DNA of 64,000 nucleotides from PALSA-1004 sp963804885 (GTDB taxonomy: Bacteria > Pseudomonadota > Gammaproteobacteria > Burkholderiales > SG8-41), in assembly GCA_963804885.1 (NCBI GenBank), contig CAWDSF010000018.1:124001-188000 (forward strand). Reading direction: 5' to 3'. The position numbers and the translations under genes were made by a program. The notes under the pieces were generated by a model. The model did no database searches, was not told the DNA's origin, and saw only the letters and a list, made by a program, of their open reading frames with translations. Of this stretch, positions 1 through 9,576 are shown one piece after another (the first letter of the stretch is position 1; the number at the start of each line of letters is the position of its first letter).

Positions 1-249
1 GATGACAGCGACAGCCATGCGGCATTCGCGCGCAAATTCAATCTGCCGTTTGCGCTGCTCGCCGACCGCAAGGGCGAGACGGCCGCCCGTTACGGTTCGC
101 TGCGCGATTTCGGTCTGCTGAAGTTCGCCAAGCGCAACACGTTTCTGATCGACCCGGCGGGCAAGGTGGCGAAGGTGTATCTGGGCGTCAACCCGGCGCG
201 CAACACAACCGATGTCGTCAACGACTTGAAGCAGCTCGCAACCCTATGA
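1..249 (+). CDS. Peroxiredoxin (AhpC/TSA, Bcp-like), C-terminal fragment
   Basis: This is the last 82 codons of a thiol peroxidase of the AhpC/TSA superfamily; the gene begins left of the window, so the peroxidatic cysteine is not visible. What is seen is the typical C-terminal half: a KFNLPFALLAD stretch, then RYG...FGLLKFAKRNTFLIDPAGKVAKVY, i.e. the strand-turn-strand in which the family places its conserved arginine and the phrase 'TFLIDPxGxV'. Family members reduce hydrogen peroxide and organic hydroperoxides in the cytoplasm. The stop TGA overlaps the start of the next gene in an ATGA junction, so the two are probably translationally coupled. Confidence 0.85.
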   Translation, partial: DDSDSHAAFARKFNLPFALLADRKGETAARYGSLRDFGLLKFAKRNTFLIDPAGKVAKVYLGVNPARNTTDVVNDLKQLATL

Positions 250-632
250 TCAAAAGCATCGACCACATCGTTCTCACCACGCGCGACCTCGACAAATGCG
301 TCACGTTCTACGTCGAGGTCCTCGGCATGCGCCTGGAGAACTACGGCGCGGGGCGCATCGCGTTCCGCTTCGGCGACCAGAAATTCAACGTGCATCCGCC
401 GGGGTTCGACGCAAGCATCAAAGCCCGCACGCCGACGCCAGGCTCGCTCGACCTGTGTTTTCTCGCGGATTGCCCGCTCGAAGACGTGATCGCGCGCCTG
501 AAAAAGCATGGCATCGCGATCGAAGAAGGCCCGTCGGTGCGCACCGGCGCGCGCTTTCCGATCCAATCGGTTTACGTGCGCGATCCGGACGACAATCTGA
601 TCGAGATATCCGTTCCTGCAGAAAAAACTTGA
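246..632 (+). CDS. VOC family protein (glyoxalase/bleomycin-resistance fold), virulence protein type
   Basis: A 128-residue single-domain vicinal oxygen chelate protein. The N-terminal IDHIVLTTRDLDKCVTFY and the C-terminal YVRDPDDNLIEIS are the two halves of the paired beta-alpha-beta-beta-beta fold; His7 or so and the Glu near residue 121 are the expected metal ligands. The family includes glyoxalase I, dioxygenases and antibiotic-binding proteins, and the substrate cannot be read from sequence. The ATG overlaps the peroxiredoxin stop by 4 bases and the downstream ABC-F gene starts 9 bases after the stop, so it sits in a tight plus-strand operon. Length is normal for a one-domain VOC protein. 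Confidence 0.85.
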   Translation: MIKSIDHIVLTTRDLDKCVTFYVEVLGMRLENYGAGRIAFRFGDQKFNVHPPGFDASIKARTPTPGSLDLCFLADCPLEDVIARLKKHGIAIEEGPSVRTGARFPIQSVYVRDPDDNLIEISVPAEKT

Positions 633-641
633 GCCTCGGTT

Positions 642-2576
<1,935 letters not shown>

Positions 2577-2609
2577 GCCGCATGGCCTTCCTGACGTGGC
2601 TGCGGTTTC

Positions 2610-3617
2610 ATGCCTGATTTCTGGCGCGGCAGCGGTTACCATCTGCTCAGCCGCAACAATCAACGGCTGACGGTCACCGACGATTACCTGCGCGCGTATT
2701 ACGCGCGGCCGGAACTGGCTCCCATCAACAGCTCCTGCGAGCAGGAGCATGCTTTGCACGCGGCATTGATGGAGCAGCCGCGAATGGTGGTTGATGCGCA
2801 ACGGCTGGCCGCGATCAGCGATGAAGACGCGCGAGAAAATTACCGGATCGTGCTGAATTTCCGCGATCAGCTGCTCGCCGCGCCGTCGCTCGAGGCATTT
2901 TATGCGGAACTGTTCCTGCGTGATGTCGCGGTGCCGCCGCTGTTCATCGATCAGACGGTGCAGGCAATACTGCGCGGCATACTCGATGGCGAAGACGACG
3001 GGCTCAAGGCACGCGCCGCGGAATTGTTCTTCCGGCGGCAACGCGTGAACGTCGAAAACGGCGCGATCCGGCTCGCCGATGACGAAATGGTCGCCCTGCA
3101 CGCAACCGGCGGCGGACTGGGCAACCTGGGAAGGCTGGTTCGCGAGGCGCAAATCCCGCTGCGCACGATCGAGCTCGACGTGCTCGATGCGAAAACGCAC
3201 GACGAATACTGGAAACGCGACGAGCGCTACGACACGGTGCTGCAGCTTAATAGCACGCATGCCGGCTGCGCTGCGCTGTGCCGGGTCATCGAGGCGTGGG
3301 TCGCGCACTTCCACGAAACGCCGGTCACGGTAACGCCGGTGCGCGAGATCCCCGACGAAGATTGGGTATGGCACGTCGGGCTCGACGCCGACTCCACCGC
3401 GATGCTCAACGAGATTTATAATGGCGCCGATGTGGGCGAAGAAGACATGCGGCGCATCATCGGGCTTTACCGGCTCGACTTCGGCAATCCGTCCGATATG
3501 CGCTCGGAAATTGCCGGCAAGCCCGTGTTTCTCGGGCTGGCGGCGACGGTCGACGGCCATTTGCGGATGAAGCCGCAGAACCTGCTGATGAACCTGCCGC
3601 TGGCGAGGCGCGCTTGA
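2610..3617 (+). CDS. DUF6352 family protein
   Basis: A 335-residue soluble protein of unknown function. The opening MPDFWRGSGYHLL followed by LTVTDDYLRAYYARPELAPI matches my recollection of the DUF6352 family of betaproteobacteria; this is pattern recognition, not a search result. The body is acidic and mainly helical, with no signal peptide, transmembrane segment or recognisable catalytic motif. It lies 33 bases after the ABC-F gene, and its stop overlaps the TTG start of the SirB1-like gene (TTGA), so it is probably co-transcribed with both. No specific role can be assigned. Confidence 0.75.
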   Translation: MPDFWRGSGYHLLSRNNQRLTVTDDYLRAYYARPELAPINSSCEQEHALHAALMEQPRMVVDAQRLAAISDEDARENYRIVLNFRDQLLAAPSLEAFYAELFLRDVAVPPLFIDQTVQAILRGILDGEDDGLKARAAELFFRRQRVNVENGAIRLADDEMVALHATGGGLGNLGRLVREAQIPLRTIELDVLDAKTHDEYWKRDERYDTVLQLNSTHAGCAALCRVIEAWVAHFHETPVTVTPVREIPDEDWVWHVGLDADSTAMLNEIYNGADVGEEDMRRIIGLYRLDFGNPSDMRSEIAGKPVFLGLAATVDGHLRMKPQNLLMNLPLARRA

Positions 3618-4453
3618 CGCCGCATGCGGAGCGCTTCGCGCGGGTCGTCGGCGGCGCGGACGAGGGCATCAACCTGGCCGAAGCCGCACTGCTGATCGCC
3701 GCCGAAGAATATCGCAATCTCGATATCGACTCGTATCTCGGCAAGCTCGACGACACAGCCGCGACACTCAAGCGCCGCCTGCGTCCCGATATCAGCCAGG
3801 CCGACAGTATCATCGCGTTGAACCGCTACCTGTTCGATGAGCTCGGCTATGCGGGCGACGCGGCGAATTACTACGACGCGCGCAACAGTTTTTTGAACGA
3901 AGTGCTCGACCGCAAGCGCGGCATCCCGATTACGCTTGCGCTTGTCTATATCGAGATCGGCCGCCGGATCGGGTTGCCCGTGCACGGTGTGGCGTTTCCC
4001 GCGCATTTTCTGGTCAAGTGCCCGCTGCGCGACGGCACGGTCGTGCTCGATCCGTATGCGAAGGGCGCGTCCTTGAGCTTCGACGAGCTGCGGCGGCGCG
4101 TGAAGGCGCTGCGCAACGGCGCCGAGCCCACCAAGTCGATGGTGGCGAGTATGCTGGTCGCGGCGAGCAACCGCGAAATACTGGCGCGGTTGCTGCGCAA
4201 CCTGAAAGGTATTTATTCGCATCACAAGGACTGGATGAAGGCACTGACGGCCACCGACCGCATCATCAGCGTGATGCCCGAGCTCGCCGAGGAGTATCGA
4301 GATCGCGGCATGATCTATCTGAATCTGGAATGCTTCCGCGCGGCGCTGTTCGATTTCCAGGCCTATCTGAAGATGCTGCCGGTCGCGCGCGACGCCGACA
4401 CGGTGCGGCAGAAAGTGGCCGAGCTGCAGGCGCTCGCGTCGCGTCTCAATTGA
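3614..4453 (+). CDS. SirB1 family protein (transglutaminase-like plus TPR)
   Basis: A 279-residue protein with an N-terminal transglutaminase-like SirB1 domain (about residues 25-190; DARNSFLNEVLDRKRGIPITLALVY, then GLPVHGVAFPAHFLVK, which carries a conserved His) and C-terminal TPR-type helices (about 195-275: HHKDWMKALTATDRII, YRDRGMIYLNLE). The usual transglutaminase cysteine is absent, as is common in SirB1 proteins. Function is uncertain; enterobacterial SirB1 was named for an effect on virulence gene regulation. The only start giving the full domain is a TTG overlapping the upstream stop (TTGA), which suggests translational coupling to the DUF6352 gene. Confidence 0.8.
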   Translation: MTPHAERFARVVGGADEGINLAEAALLIAAEEYRNLDIDSYLGKLDDTAATLKRRLRPDISQADSIIALNRYLFDELGYAGDAANYYDARNSFLNEVLDRKRGIPITLALVYIEIGRRIGLPVHGVAFPAHFLVKCPLRDGTVVLDPYAKGASLSFDELRRRVKALRNGAEPTKSMVASMLVAASNREILARLLRNLKGIYSHHKDWMKALTATDRIISVMPELAEEYRDRGMIYLNLECFRAALFDFQAYLKMLPVARDADTVRQKVAELQALASRLN

Positions 4454-4466
4454 TCAACGGGCGCCC

Positions 4467-5294
4467 ATGAAACGCGTAGCGGACGTCAACGGCCTCGAAC
4501 TGATCAGTCACATACCGGCAACTCCCGCCCATCCCACTCAACTCCTGTTCGTGCACGGCGCTTTCGTCGGCGCCTGGTGCTGGGACGATTATTTTCTGCC
4601 GTATTTCGCGCAAAACGGGTTTACTGCGCACGCGCTGAGCCTGCGCGGCCACGGCGGCAGCAGCGGCGGAGAATACCTTGCAGGGACGAGCATCGACGAC
4701 TACGAAGCCGACGTGCAGCGCATCGCGCGGCATATCGGCGGGCCGCTGGCGGTAGTCGGCCATTCGATGGGCGCCATGGTGGTGCAGCGGTGCCTGCACA
4801 AGCTGCAGGCGCAGGCCGCCGTATTCATGGCCACGGTGCCGCCTGAAGGGCTGCTGGGCTCGTCGATGATGCTGGCCGCGCGCGATCCGCATCTGTTCGC
4901 CGAAATCAACCGGATTCAGCACACGGACCCGGGCTTTGCGACACTGCATGGCGTGCGCCGCGCCATTTTCTCGGACCATATTTCGGACGAGGAGGTCGGG
5001 AAGCACATGGCGCGCATGCAGCCGGAATCCCAGCGCGCCGTATTCGATCTCTCGTGGCCGCAGCAATTCTTTATCCGCCGTGCCACCGGCGTGCCGGTGA
5101 TGGTGCTCGGCGCGGAAACGGATGCGTTCTTTTCGCGCCGTATGATAGAGGCGACGGCGAGCGTTTACGGCGTGACCGCCGAGATATTTCCCGGCATGGC
5201 GCACGCCATGATGCTGGAACGCAACTGGCAGCACGTGGCCGATCACATCATCGACTGGCTGCGCCGCGAGCGCGTCGGACCCACTGCGCAATGA
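4467..5294 (+). CDS. Alpha/beta hydrolase
   Basis: A 275-residue alpha/beta hydrolase. Visible elements are the oxyanion-hole strand LLFVHGAFVGAWCWDD, a nucleophile elbow GHSMGAMVV near residue 110, an acidic residue in VMVLGAETDAFF near 215, and the catalytic histidine in FPGMAHAMML near 245. There is no signal peptide, so it should be cytoplasmic. The family spans esterases, epoxide hydrolases and C-C hydrolases; the substrate cannot be deduced. It starts 13 bases after the SirB1-like gene and is the last intact gene of this run. Confidence 0.85.
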   Translation: MKRVADVNGLELISHIPATPAHPTQLLFVHGAFVGAWCWDDYFLPYFAQNGFTAHALSLRGHGGSSGGEYLAGTSIDDYEADVQRIARHIGGPLAVVGHSMGAMVVQRCLHKLQAQAAVFMATVPPEGLLGSSMMLAARDPHLFAEINRIQHTDPGFATLHGVRRAIFSDHISDEEVGKHMARMQPESQRAVFDLSWPQQFFIRRATGVPVMVLGAETDAFFSRRMIEATASVYGVTAEIFPGMAHAMMLERNWQHVADHIIDWLRRERVGPTAQ

Positions 5295-5396
5295 GTTGGC
5301 GGCGCGAATGCCGAATCGCGGGTAGCCGGCTGCTATCCGCCATTTATGGCAAACTCATAGCACCCTCTCGAGGTACGCGGCCACGGGAGGAATGCG

Positions 5397-5666
5397 ATGG
5401 AACCTTATTGGTGGTGGGCGATCGTCGGCATCGCTCTCGTGATTGCCGAGTTGATCACCGGCACGTTTTATCTGCTCGTGATCGGCATCGCCGCGCTCGT
5501 CGGCGCCCTGGCCGCTTATTTGAATTATTCGTTCGGGATCCAGGCGGTGACTGCGGCTGCGATTAAGCGGCACGAGACCTGGTGCCACGCCGCCCGTGCC
5601 CAAGCAGACTTAGAACGTACGAACCAGGAACGGTCAGGGCGACTCGGGAGAACTAACTGCAGTTGA
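5397..5666 (+). pseudogene. NfeD-like membrane protein, truncated
   Basis: The ORF opens MEPYWWWAIVGIALVIAELITGTFYLL, a typical NfeD/YbbK start with two hydrophobic helices over the first 58 residues, after a GGAGG-like site at 5385-5389. After residue 58 the sequence stops resembling the family and ends at residue 89. Family members are about 140-150 residues and carry a C-terminal OB-fold domain, which is missing: the ORF runs into the 3' end of mlaA on the other strand (33-base overlap). The SPFH/stomatin gene that often follows nfeD is absent too. I read it as a deletion remnant; an assembly deletion is the alternative. Confidence 0.6.
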
Positions 5667-6548
5667 CGGCGCGGGCGCTAACGGTTTGGAAACAAGTGTT
5701 GCAATCGGCGTATCCGGCTGCGCTTCCGCCAGTACAGCGGCTTGCGGCTCGGGGTGTTCTGATCGCGGCGCAAGGTCCGGTCTCTCGAGTTCGCCGCTCG
5801 GCTTGGTTTTCAACTCCGGCAAGTCCTCGTCGTCTTTTTCCGCCGGTGGATTGCCGTCGTAAACCAGATTGCGGCGGCGCTGCAAGTAAGCATCGCGTTG
5901 GAACTCGTAAGGATCGAGCGCTGCTTCTTCGAGTATTTTGGTCGAATCGAGCAAGTTGGCGCGCAGGTTGACGATATAGAGTCCCCATAGGGAATTACGC
6001 GTCGCAATATGATTGCGCCAAATCCATCCCACCGGGTCAAGTTGGACGTCAACCCATAAACCAAAACCGTCGCGGAACGAACTGGGGCCGAAAAAGGGAA
6101 TCTGCAGATACGGTCCGCTGCCGATACCCCAGCGGCCGAGCGTTTGGCCGAAGTCTTCCTTGTGTTTTTCGAGCCCGACTTCGGTTGCGACGTCGATAAA
6201 GCCGGCCAGGCCGACCGTCGAGTTGATCGCAATCCTGCCGACGTCGGAAACCGCGTCGCCAACCTTGCCCTGCAGCAGGTTGTGAAGGGCCGTCAGCACG
6301 TCGTAAAGATTGTTGTAGAAATTCGTGACGCCGGTGCGCACGAACTGCGGCAATACCGTTTTATATACCGTCGCGACCGGCTTCAATACCACCTTGTCCA
6401 GACCGTCGTTGAGCTGGTATACCGCGCGGTTGATCGGCTCGAGCGGATCGCGCGGATTCTTCGCCGTGCTGGCGCAACCGCCGAGGAATATCAGCGATAA
6501 CAGGCTCAGCATGAACGCAGAGCGAACCTGGGCGAAGAACATGGTCAT
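5634..6548 (-). CDS. mlaA: MlaA (VacJ) family outer-membrane lipoprotein
   Basis: A 304-residue lipoprotein of the Mla system, which removes mislocalised phospholipids from the outer leaflet of the outer membrane. Signal peptide followed by lipobox LGGC with Cys25 as the lipidated residue; then DPLEPINRAVYQLND, NNLYDVLTALHNLLQG, AINSTVGLAGFIDVA and GPYLQIPFFGPSSFRDG, all hallmarks of MlaA. The tail (about 230-304) is proline/alanine-rich and disordered. I chose the ATG at 6548, with GGAA 8-9 bases upstream, over the TTG at 6572. No mlaB-F genes are nearby. The 3' end overlaps the truncated NfeD ORF. Confidence 0.93.
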   Translation of the reverse strand: MTMFFAQVRSAFMLSLLSLIFLGGCASTAKNPRDPLEPINRAVYQLNDGLDKVVLKPVATVYKTVLPQFVRTGVTNFYNNLYDVLTALHNLLQGKVGDAVSDVGRIAINSTVGLAGFIDVATEVGLEKHKEDFGQTLGRWGIGSGPYLQIPFFGPSSFRDGFGLWVDVQLDPVGWIWRNHIATRNSLWGLYIVNLRANLLDSTKILEEAALDPYEFQRDAYLQRRRNLVYDGNPPAEKDDEDLPELKTKPSGELERPDLAPRSEHPEPQAAVLAEAQPDTPIATLVSKPLAPAPSTAVSSPESP

Positions 6549-6602
6549 AGATGAATTCCGGTATTGAAACAATTACAACGTCGGATGCTGCCCCTTTCGG
6601 CC

Positions 6603-6632
6603 ATTATAACAATGATTTCGGCGACTTCCCAA
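6603..6632 (-). promoter_or_regulatory. Candidate sigma-70 promoter for mlaA
   Basis: On the minus strand there is TTGGGA (6632-6627), an 18-base spacer, and a perfect TATAAT (6608-6603), placing a start site near 6596 and leaving about 50 bases of leader before the chosen mlaA ATG at 6548. It lies in the divergent gap between mlaA and the Bug gene at 6751. This is a consensus match only. Confidence 0.5.
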
Positions 6633-6750
6633 GCGATAAAACAGCCCTTGTTTCTAGCGCGTACCGTGCCGCAATGCCTCATGGTCAGGCGGGTGCTAAG
6701 ATTGACGCGAGGCGTAGCACTTAAAGCGCGAGAGATGTGGAGGAGTAGCA

Positions 6751-7722
6751 ATGAAAACACGCTATCTGTGGCAGCTCGTGTGCGTAATGTCCTTGTGCTG
6801 GCCGCCGGTGGTCTGCGCCCAGAGTTATCCGGCGAAGCCCATTCGTTTCTATACGCCTTACCCGCCGGGCGGCACGACGGACATTTTGGCACGCATAATC
6901 GGCGCCAAAATGCACGAAGCGTGGGGGCAGCCGGTGATCGTCGAGGCGAAACCCGGCGCAGGCGGCAATATCGGCGCGGACTTCGTCGCCAAGTCGACGC
7001 CCGACGGCTACACCCTGTTGATGGGTGCAAGCGGCCCGCTCGCAATCAATGCGAGCCTGTTCAGCAGGCTGCCCTATGATCCTGCCAAGGATTTCGCGCC
7101 TGTCGTATTGTCGGCGTCCGTGCCGCTGGTGCTGGTCGCTCACCCGTCGCTGCCGGTGAAAAACGTGCGCGAATTTATCGCGCTGATCAAAGCGCGGCCC
7201 GGCCAGTTCAACTACGCATCCGCCGGCCCCGGTTCGCCGCAGCACCTCACGGCGGAAATGTTCAAATTCATGACCAAGGTCGAGATGACGCACATCCCCT
7301 ACAAAGGCAGCGGGCCGGCGATCGTCGACTTGATCGGCGGCCAGATTCCGTTTGCTTTCGAGAGCATGATTCCAGTTCTGCCACACGTGAAAGGCGGCAA
7401 GCTGCGCGGCCTGGCGGTGACCAGCGCTACGCGCTCGCCCGTGCTGCCTGAAATCGCGACGGTCGCCGAAGGCGGGGTGCCGGGATTCGAGTCGATCGCT
7501 TGGTATGGCGTCGTCGCGCCCGCCGGCACGCCCAAAGAGATCGTCGCGAAACTGAACGGCGAAATGGTGCGTATCGCGAATATGCCCGACATCAAGCAAC
7601 GTCTGATAGAGATGGGCTCGCCGCCGGTTGCGGGCACGCCGGACCAGTTTGGCGCGCTGATCAAAAGTGAAATCCCGAAGTGGGCGAAAGTGGTGAAGCA
7701 GGCCAACGTCAGCCTGGATTAG
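6751..7722 (+). CDS. Bug/TctC family tripartite tricarboxylate transporter substrate-binding protein
   Basis: A 323-residue periplasmic binding protein. Sec signal peptide (residues 1-24, ending VCAQ), then the family signatures YPAKPIRFYTPYPPGGTTD, GQPVIVEAKPGAGGN and STPDGYTLLMG in the first 90 residues, and HIPYKGSGPAIVDLIGG near 180. Family members bind small carboxylates through two water-bridged loops and either feed a TctAB permease or act as sensor inputs. A strong Shine-Dalgarno (GGAGGAG) precedes the ATG. It is monocistronic and divergent from mlaA, with no enzyme gene beside it, so its ligand cannot be guessed from context. Confidence 0.9.
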   Translation: MKTRYLWQLVCVMSLCWPPVVCAQSYPAKPIRFYTPYPPGGTTDILARIIGAKMHEAWGQPVIVEAKPGAGGNIGADFVAKSTPDGYTLLMGASGPLAINASLFSRLPYDPAKDFAPVVLSASVPLVLVAHPSLPVKNVREFIALIKARPGQFNYASAGPGSPQHLTAEMFKFMTKVEMTHIPYKGSGPAIVDLIGGQIPFAFESMIPVLPHVKGGKLRGLAVTSATRSPVLPEIATVAEGGVPGFESIAWYGVVAPAGTPKEIVAKLNGEMVRIANMPDIKQRLIEMGSPPVAGTPDQFGALIKSEIPKWAKVVKQANVSLD

Positions 7723-7768
7723 CATCGCCTAAGCAGGCGGGGCGGCCTTTTTCTTCTTCGCCTTGGCT

Positions 7769-8836
7769 TTAGGCATGGCCACGGGTGCGGCCGGCTGAAT
7801 TTCCGCCGGTGCCGGCACTAGTACCCGCAGGGGTGACTGGCGGGTTTTGTTCTGCACGCAATGCTTCCTCGGCGTGTGCCGCCGCAATTTTCTGCTTGAT
7901 CTCTTCCAGGGTTGCCTCGGTCGTCGCGAGCATGGGTCCCCCGAGCGCGACCGCTTTTTCCGCGGCGGCGAGCGCATCGTTTAATTTATTGCGCTCGGCC
8001 AACACGTTGGCGAGATTGTTGAATGCCGGTGCCGCATCGGGGTGATCCTGCGTAGCCTGCCTGAACGCCGCTTCTGCGGTATCGAGGTCGCGCAGTGCAT
8101 AGGCGGCGTTGCCGCGTCCCATCTGGCCACCCAGGCTGGTGGGCCAGCGCTTGAGCAATGCGTTGTAGGCGATGAATGCGTTTTTGACGTGGCCGCTTTG
8201 CTCGAGCGCGACGACGGCGGCCGCGTAGCGGGTTTCGGTCGCGCTGACCGGCACGCGTTCGGGCGGCAGCACCAGCAACGCCCAGTAGTCTTCTTCGCGC
8301 CATATTTTTTCGAATACCGGCAGCGGCGTGGGCAGGCGCGGCCGCTTGCCCGACCGGCGTATGACTTCCAGCCGGTTCAGGTCATAACCGACGACGACGG
8401 AGTAATGCCACACGGGAAACCATTTGAACGGGCCGTAGTTTTCCAGCACGATCGCCGGGGTGCCGGCCGCAAGTTCGCGCAGCAAATCCTCAACTTTGGG
8501 CGCGAGCTCATACGCGATCAGGCCACGCCGACGCGCGGCGGCGAGCATTTCCACCTGCAGGCTGCCTTTGCGTCCCGGCAGATAGACCTGATCGACCAGG
8601 TCTTCCGGGGTGACCTTGACGCCCGCGGCAGTGACGGCCATCGCGAGTGAGGACGGGCCGCAGTAATAATCGTCCTGCGGATAAAACGGCACCTCGGTCA
8701 ATTCGACGCGCGCAGGCAAATCGGGAGGGCGCTTTTCTTTCAGCGCGTATGTTTGCGGCGCAATCAGCGAGCAGCCCGACAGGAGGGCGCTCAAAAAAAT
8801 AAAGCCCGCGGTTAGGCGGGCTTTAAAGCTGTGCAT
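7769..8836 (-). CDS. PA2778-like lipoprotein: C39-type cysteine peptidase with TPR
   Basis: A 355-residue protein with a lipoprotein signal (lipobox LSGC, Cys22). A papain-like C39 domain covers about 40-200: catalytic Cys in DDYYCGPSSLAM near 59, catalytic His in FPVWHYSVVVGYD near 145, and an EDYWALLVLP strand. TPR-like helices follow (about 205-300: GQMGRGNAAYALRDLDTAEAAFRQA), then an Ala/Thr/Gly-rich tail. It pairs with the PA2779-like gene 18 bases upstream, as in Pseudomonas aeruginosa. C39 domains cleave double-glycine leader or similar peptides; no substrate is established for this family. Codons 5-15 overlap a strong intrinsic terminator. Confidence 0.85.
   Translation of the reverse strand: MHSFKARLTAGFIFLSALLSGCSLIAPQTYALKEKRPPDLPARVELTEVPFYPQDDYYCGPSSLAMAVTAAGVKVTPEDLVDQVYLPGRKGSLQVEMLAAARRRGLIAYELAPKVEDLLRELAAGTPAIVLENYGPFKWFPVWHYSVVVGYDLNRLEVIRRSGKRPRLPTPLPVFEKIWREEDYWALLVLPPERVPVSATETRYAAAVVALEQSGHVKNAFIAYNALLKRWPTSLGGQMGRGNAAYALRDLDTAEAAFRQATQDHPDAAPAFNNLANVLAERNKLNDALAAAEKAVALGGPMLATTEATLEEIKQKIAAAHAEEALRAEQNPPVTPAGTSAGTGGNSAGRTRGHA
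8793..8824 (-). terminator. Intrinsic terminator embedded in the 5' coding end of the PA2778-like gene
   Basis: On the minus strand there is a perfect 9-bp stem, AAAGCCCGC (8824-8816) and GCGGGCTTT (8809-8801), with a six-base loop, followed by A and seven T (8799-8793). It is correctly placed to end the PA2779-like transcript, but it lies about ten bases inside the downstream reading frame, within the signal-peptide codons. It could act as an attenuator that translation of the second gene relieves. Confidence 0.75.
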
Positions 8837-8854
8837 AAATCGAGTCTGCTTCAG

Positions 8855-9211
8855 CTATTTCCAGAAATACCAGATGATCACGGCGACTACGATGATGCCG
8901 GCGATCCACCAGCCGGCGCTGGAATCAGCGCCCGCCGGCAGGGTGTCGATTTTGCCCGCGATGCGGTTGATCTCGTCCTGGGTCATTGCATTGACGCGCT
9001 CTGCCGCGTTGGCCGTGGTGAGGCCCAGCGTTTCGAACTGCTTCTGCACGTCGGTGCGGCTGACGAAGTCGCGAACTTTGTCGCGGTTCGCTTCGGCGGT
9101 CGCGTTGGCGACAACCTGATCGGTGCCTATCATGCCGGCCTGGGTCGAGAACGGCAGCACCACCATGCTGAGGATCAGCAGTTGACTTATTAATTTGGAT
9201 AAAAACTTCAT
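8855..9211 (-). CDS. PA2779-like small membrane protein
   Basis: A 118-residue protein with a Sec-type N-terminus (MKFLSKLISQLLILSMVVL...FSTQAG) and a C-terminal hydrophobic helix (GWWIAGIIVVAVIIWYFW). The central acidic part contains VANATAEANRDKVRDFVSR and RVNAMTQDEINRIAGKID, characteristic of the PA2779 family. It is first in a two-gene minus-strand unit with the C39 peptidase-like lipoprotein, so a substrate or partner role for that enzyme is plausible but unproven. The small size and exported N-terminus would suit a processed peptide. Confidence 0.82.
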   Translation of the reverse strand: MKFLSKLISQLLILSMVVLPFSTQAGMIGTDQVVANATAEANRDKVRDFVSRTDVQKQFETLGLTTANAAERVNAMTQDEINRIAGKIDTLPAGADSSAGWWIAGIIVVAVIIWYFWK

Positions 9212-9576
9212 CAGAAACCCCCTGTCATTGATTGAAAAGGTCCAGCACCGGCAGCGCCCGCACCACGAAATATCGACGCTAAATTATCTTATATATCCAG
9301 CGCACCGGCAGCGTCAAGCATGACGTGCGCATGGCGGCGAAAATGCACAAATTTCCGGCAATGGTGTTGGATTTTTTACAAAATGTTGCGGCCGCTTGCC
9401 GCGCAGCAGCAAATCAGCCGCGGTGCCGAAGACCCGTTTCCCGCACGTGATTTTGCGCAGGTGGGCCAGACGAAACGCGGCTATTTCCACCGCGCGAATT
9501 GCCGGGAAGCGGGTGTTATAATCGTCGCTCGAATTCAGAGCCGCGCCGCGCTCAATTTCCCCGTAAGGATGCCGCC
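9212..9576. other. Intergenic region between the PA2779-like gene and gabD
   Basis: These 365 bases contain no supported gene. The left part, near 9285-9295, is AT-rich and suits the promoter of the minus-strand pair. A perfect TATAAT at 9517-9522, 55 bases before the gabD ATG, is a candidate -10 element, but no good -35 lies at normal spacing. AAGGA at 9565-9569 is the gabD ribosome-binding site. No structured RNA was recognised. Confidence 0.5.

Noticed and set aside
6702..6726. Plus-strand promoter for the Bug gene at 6751 based on TTGACG at 6702
   Set aside because: No -10-like hexamer occurs at 16-18 bases spacing.
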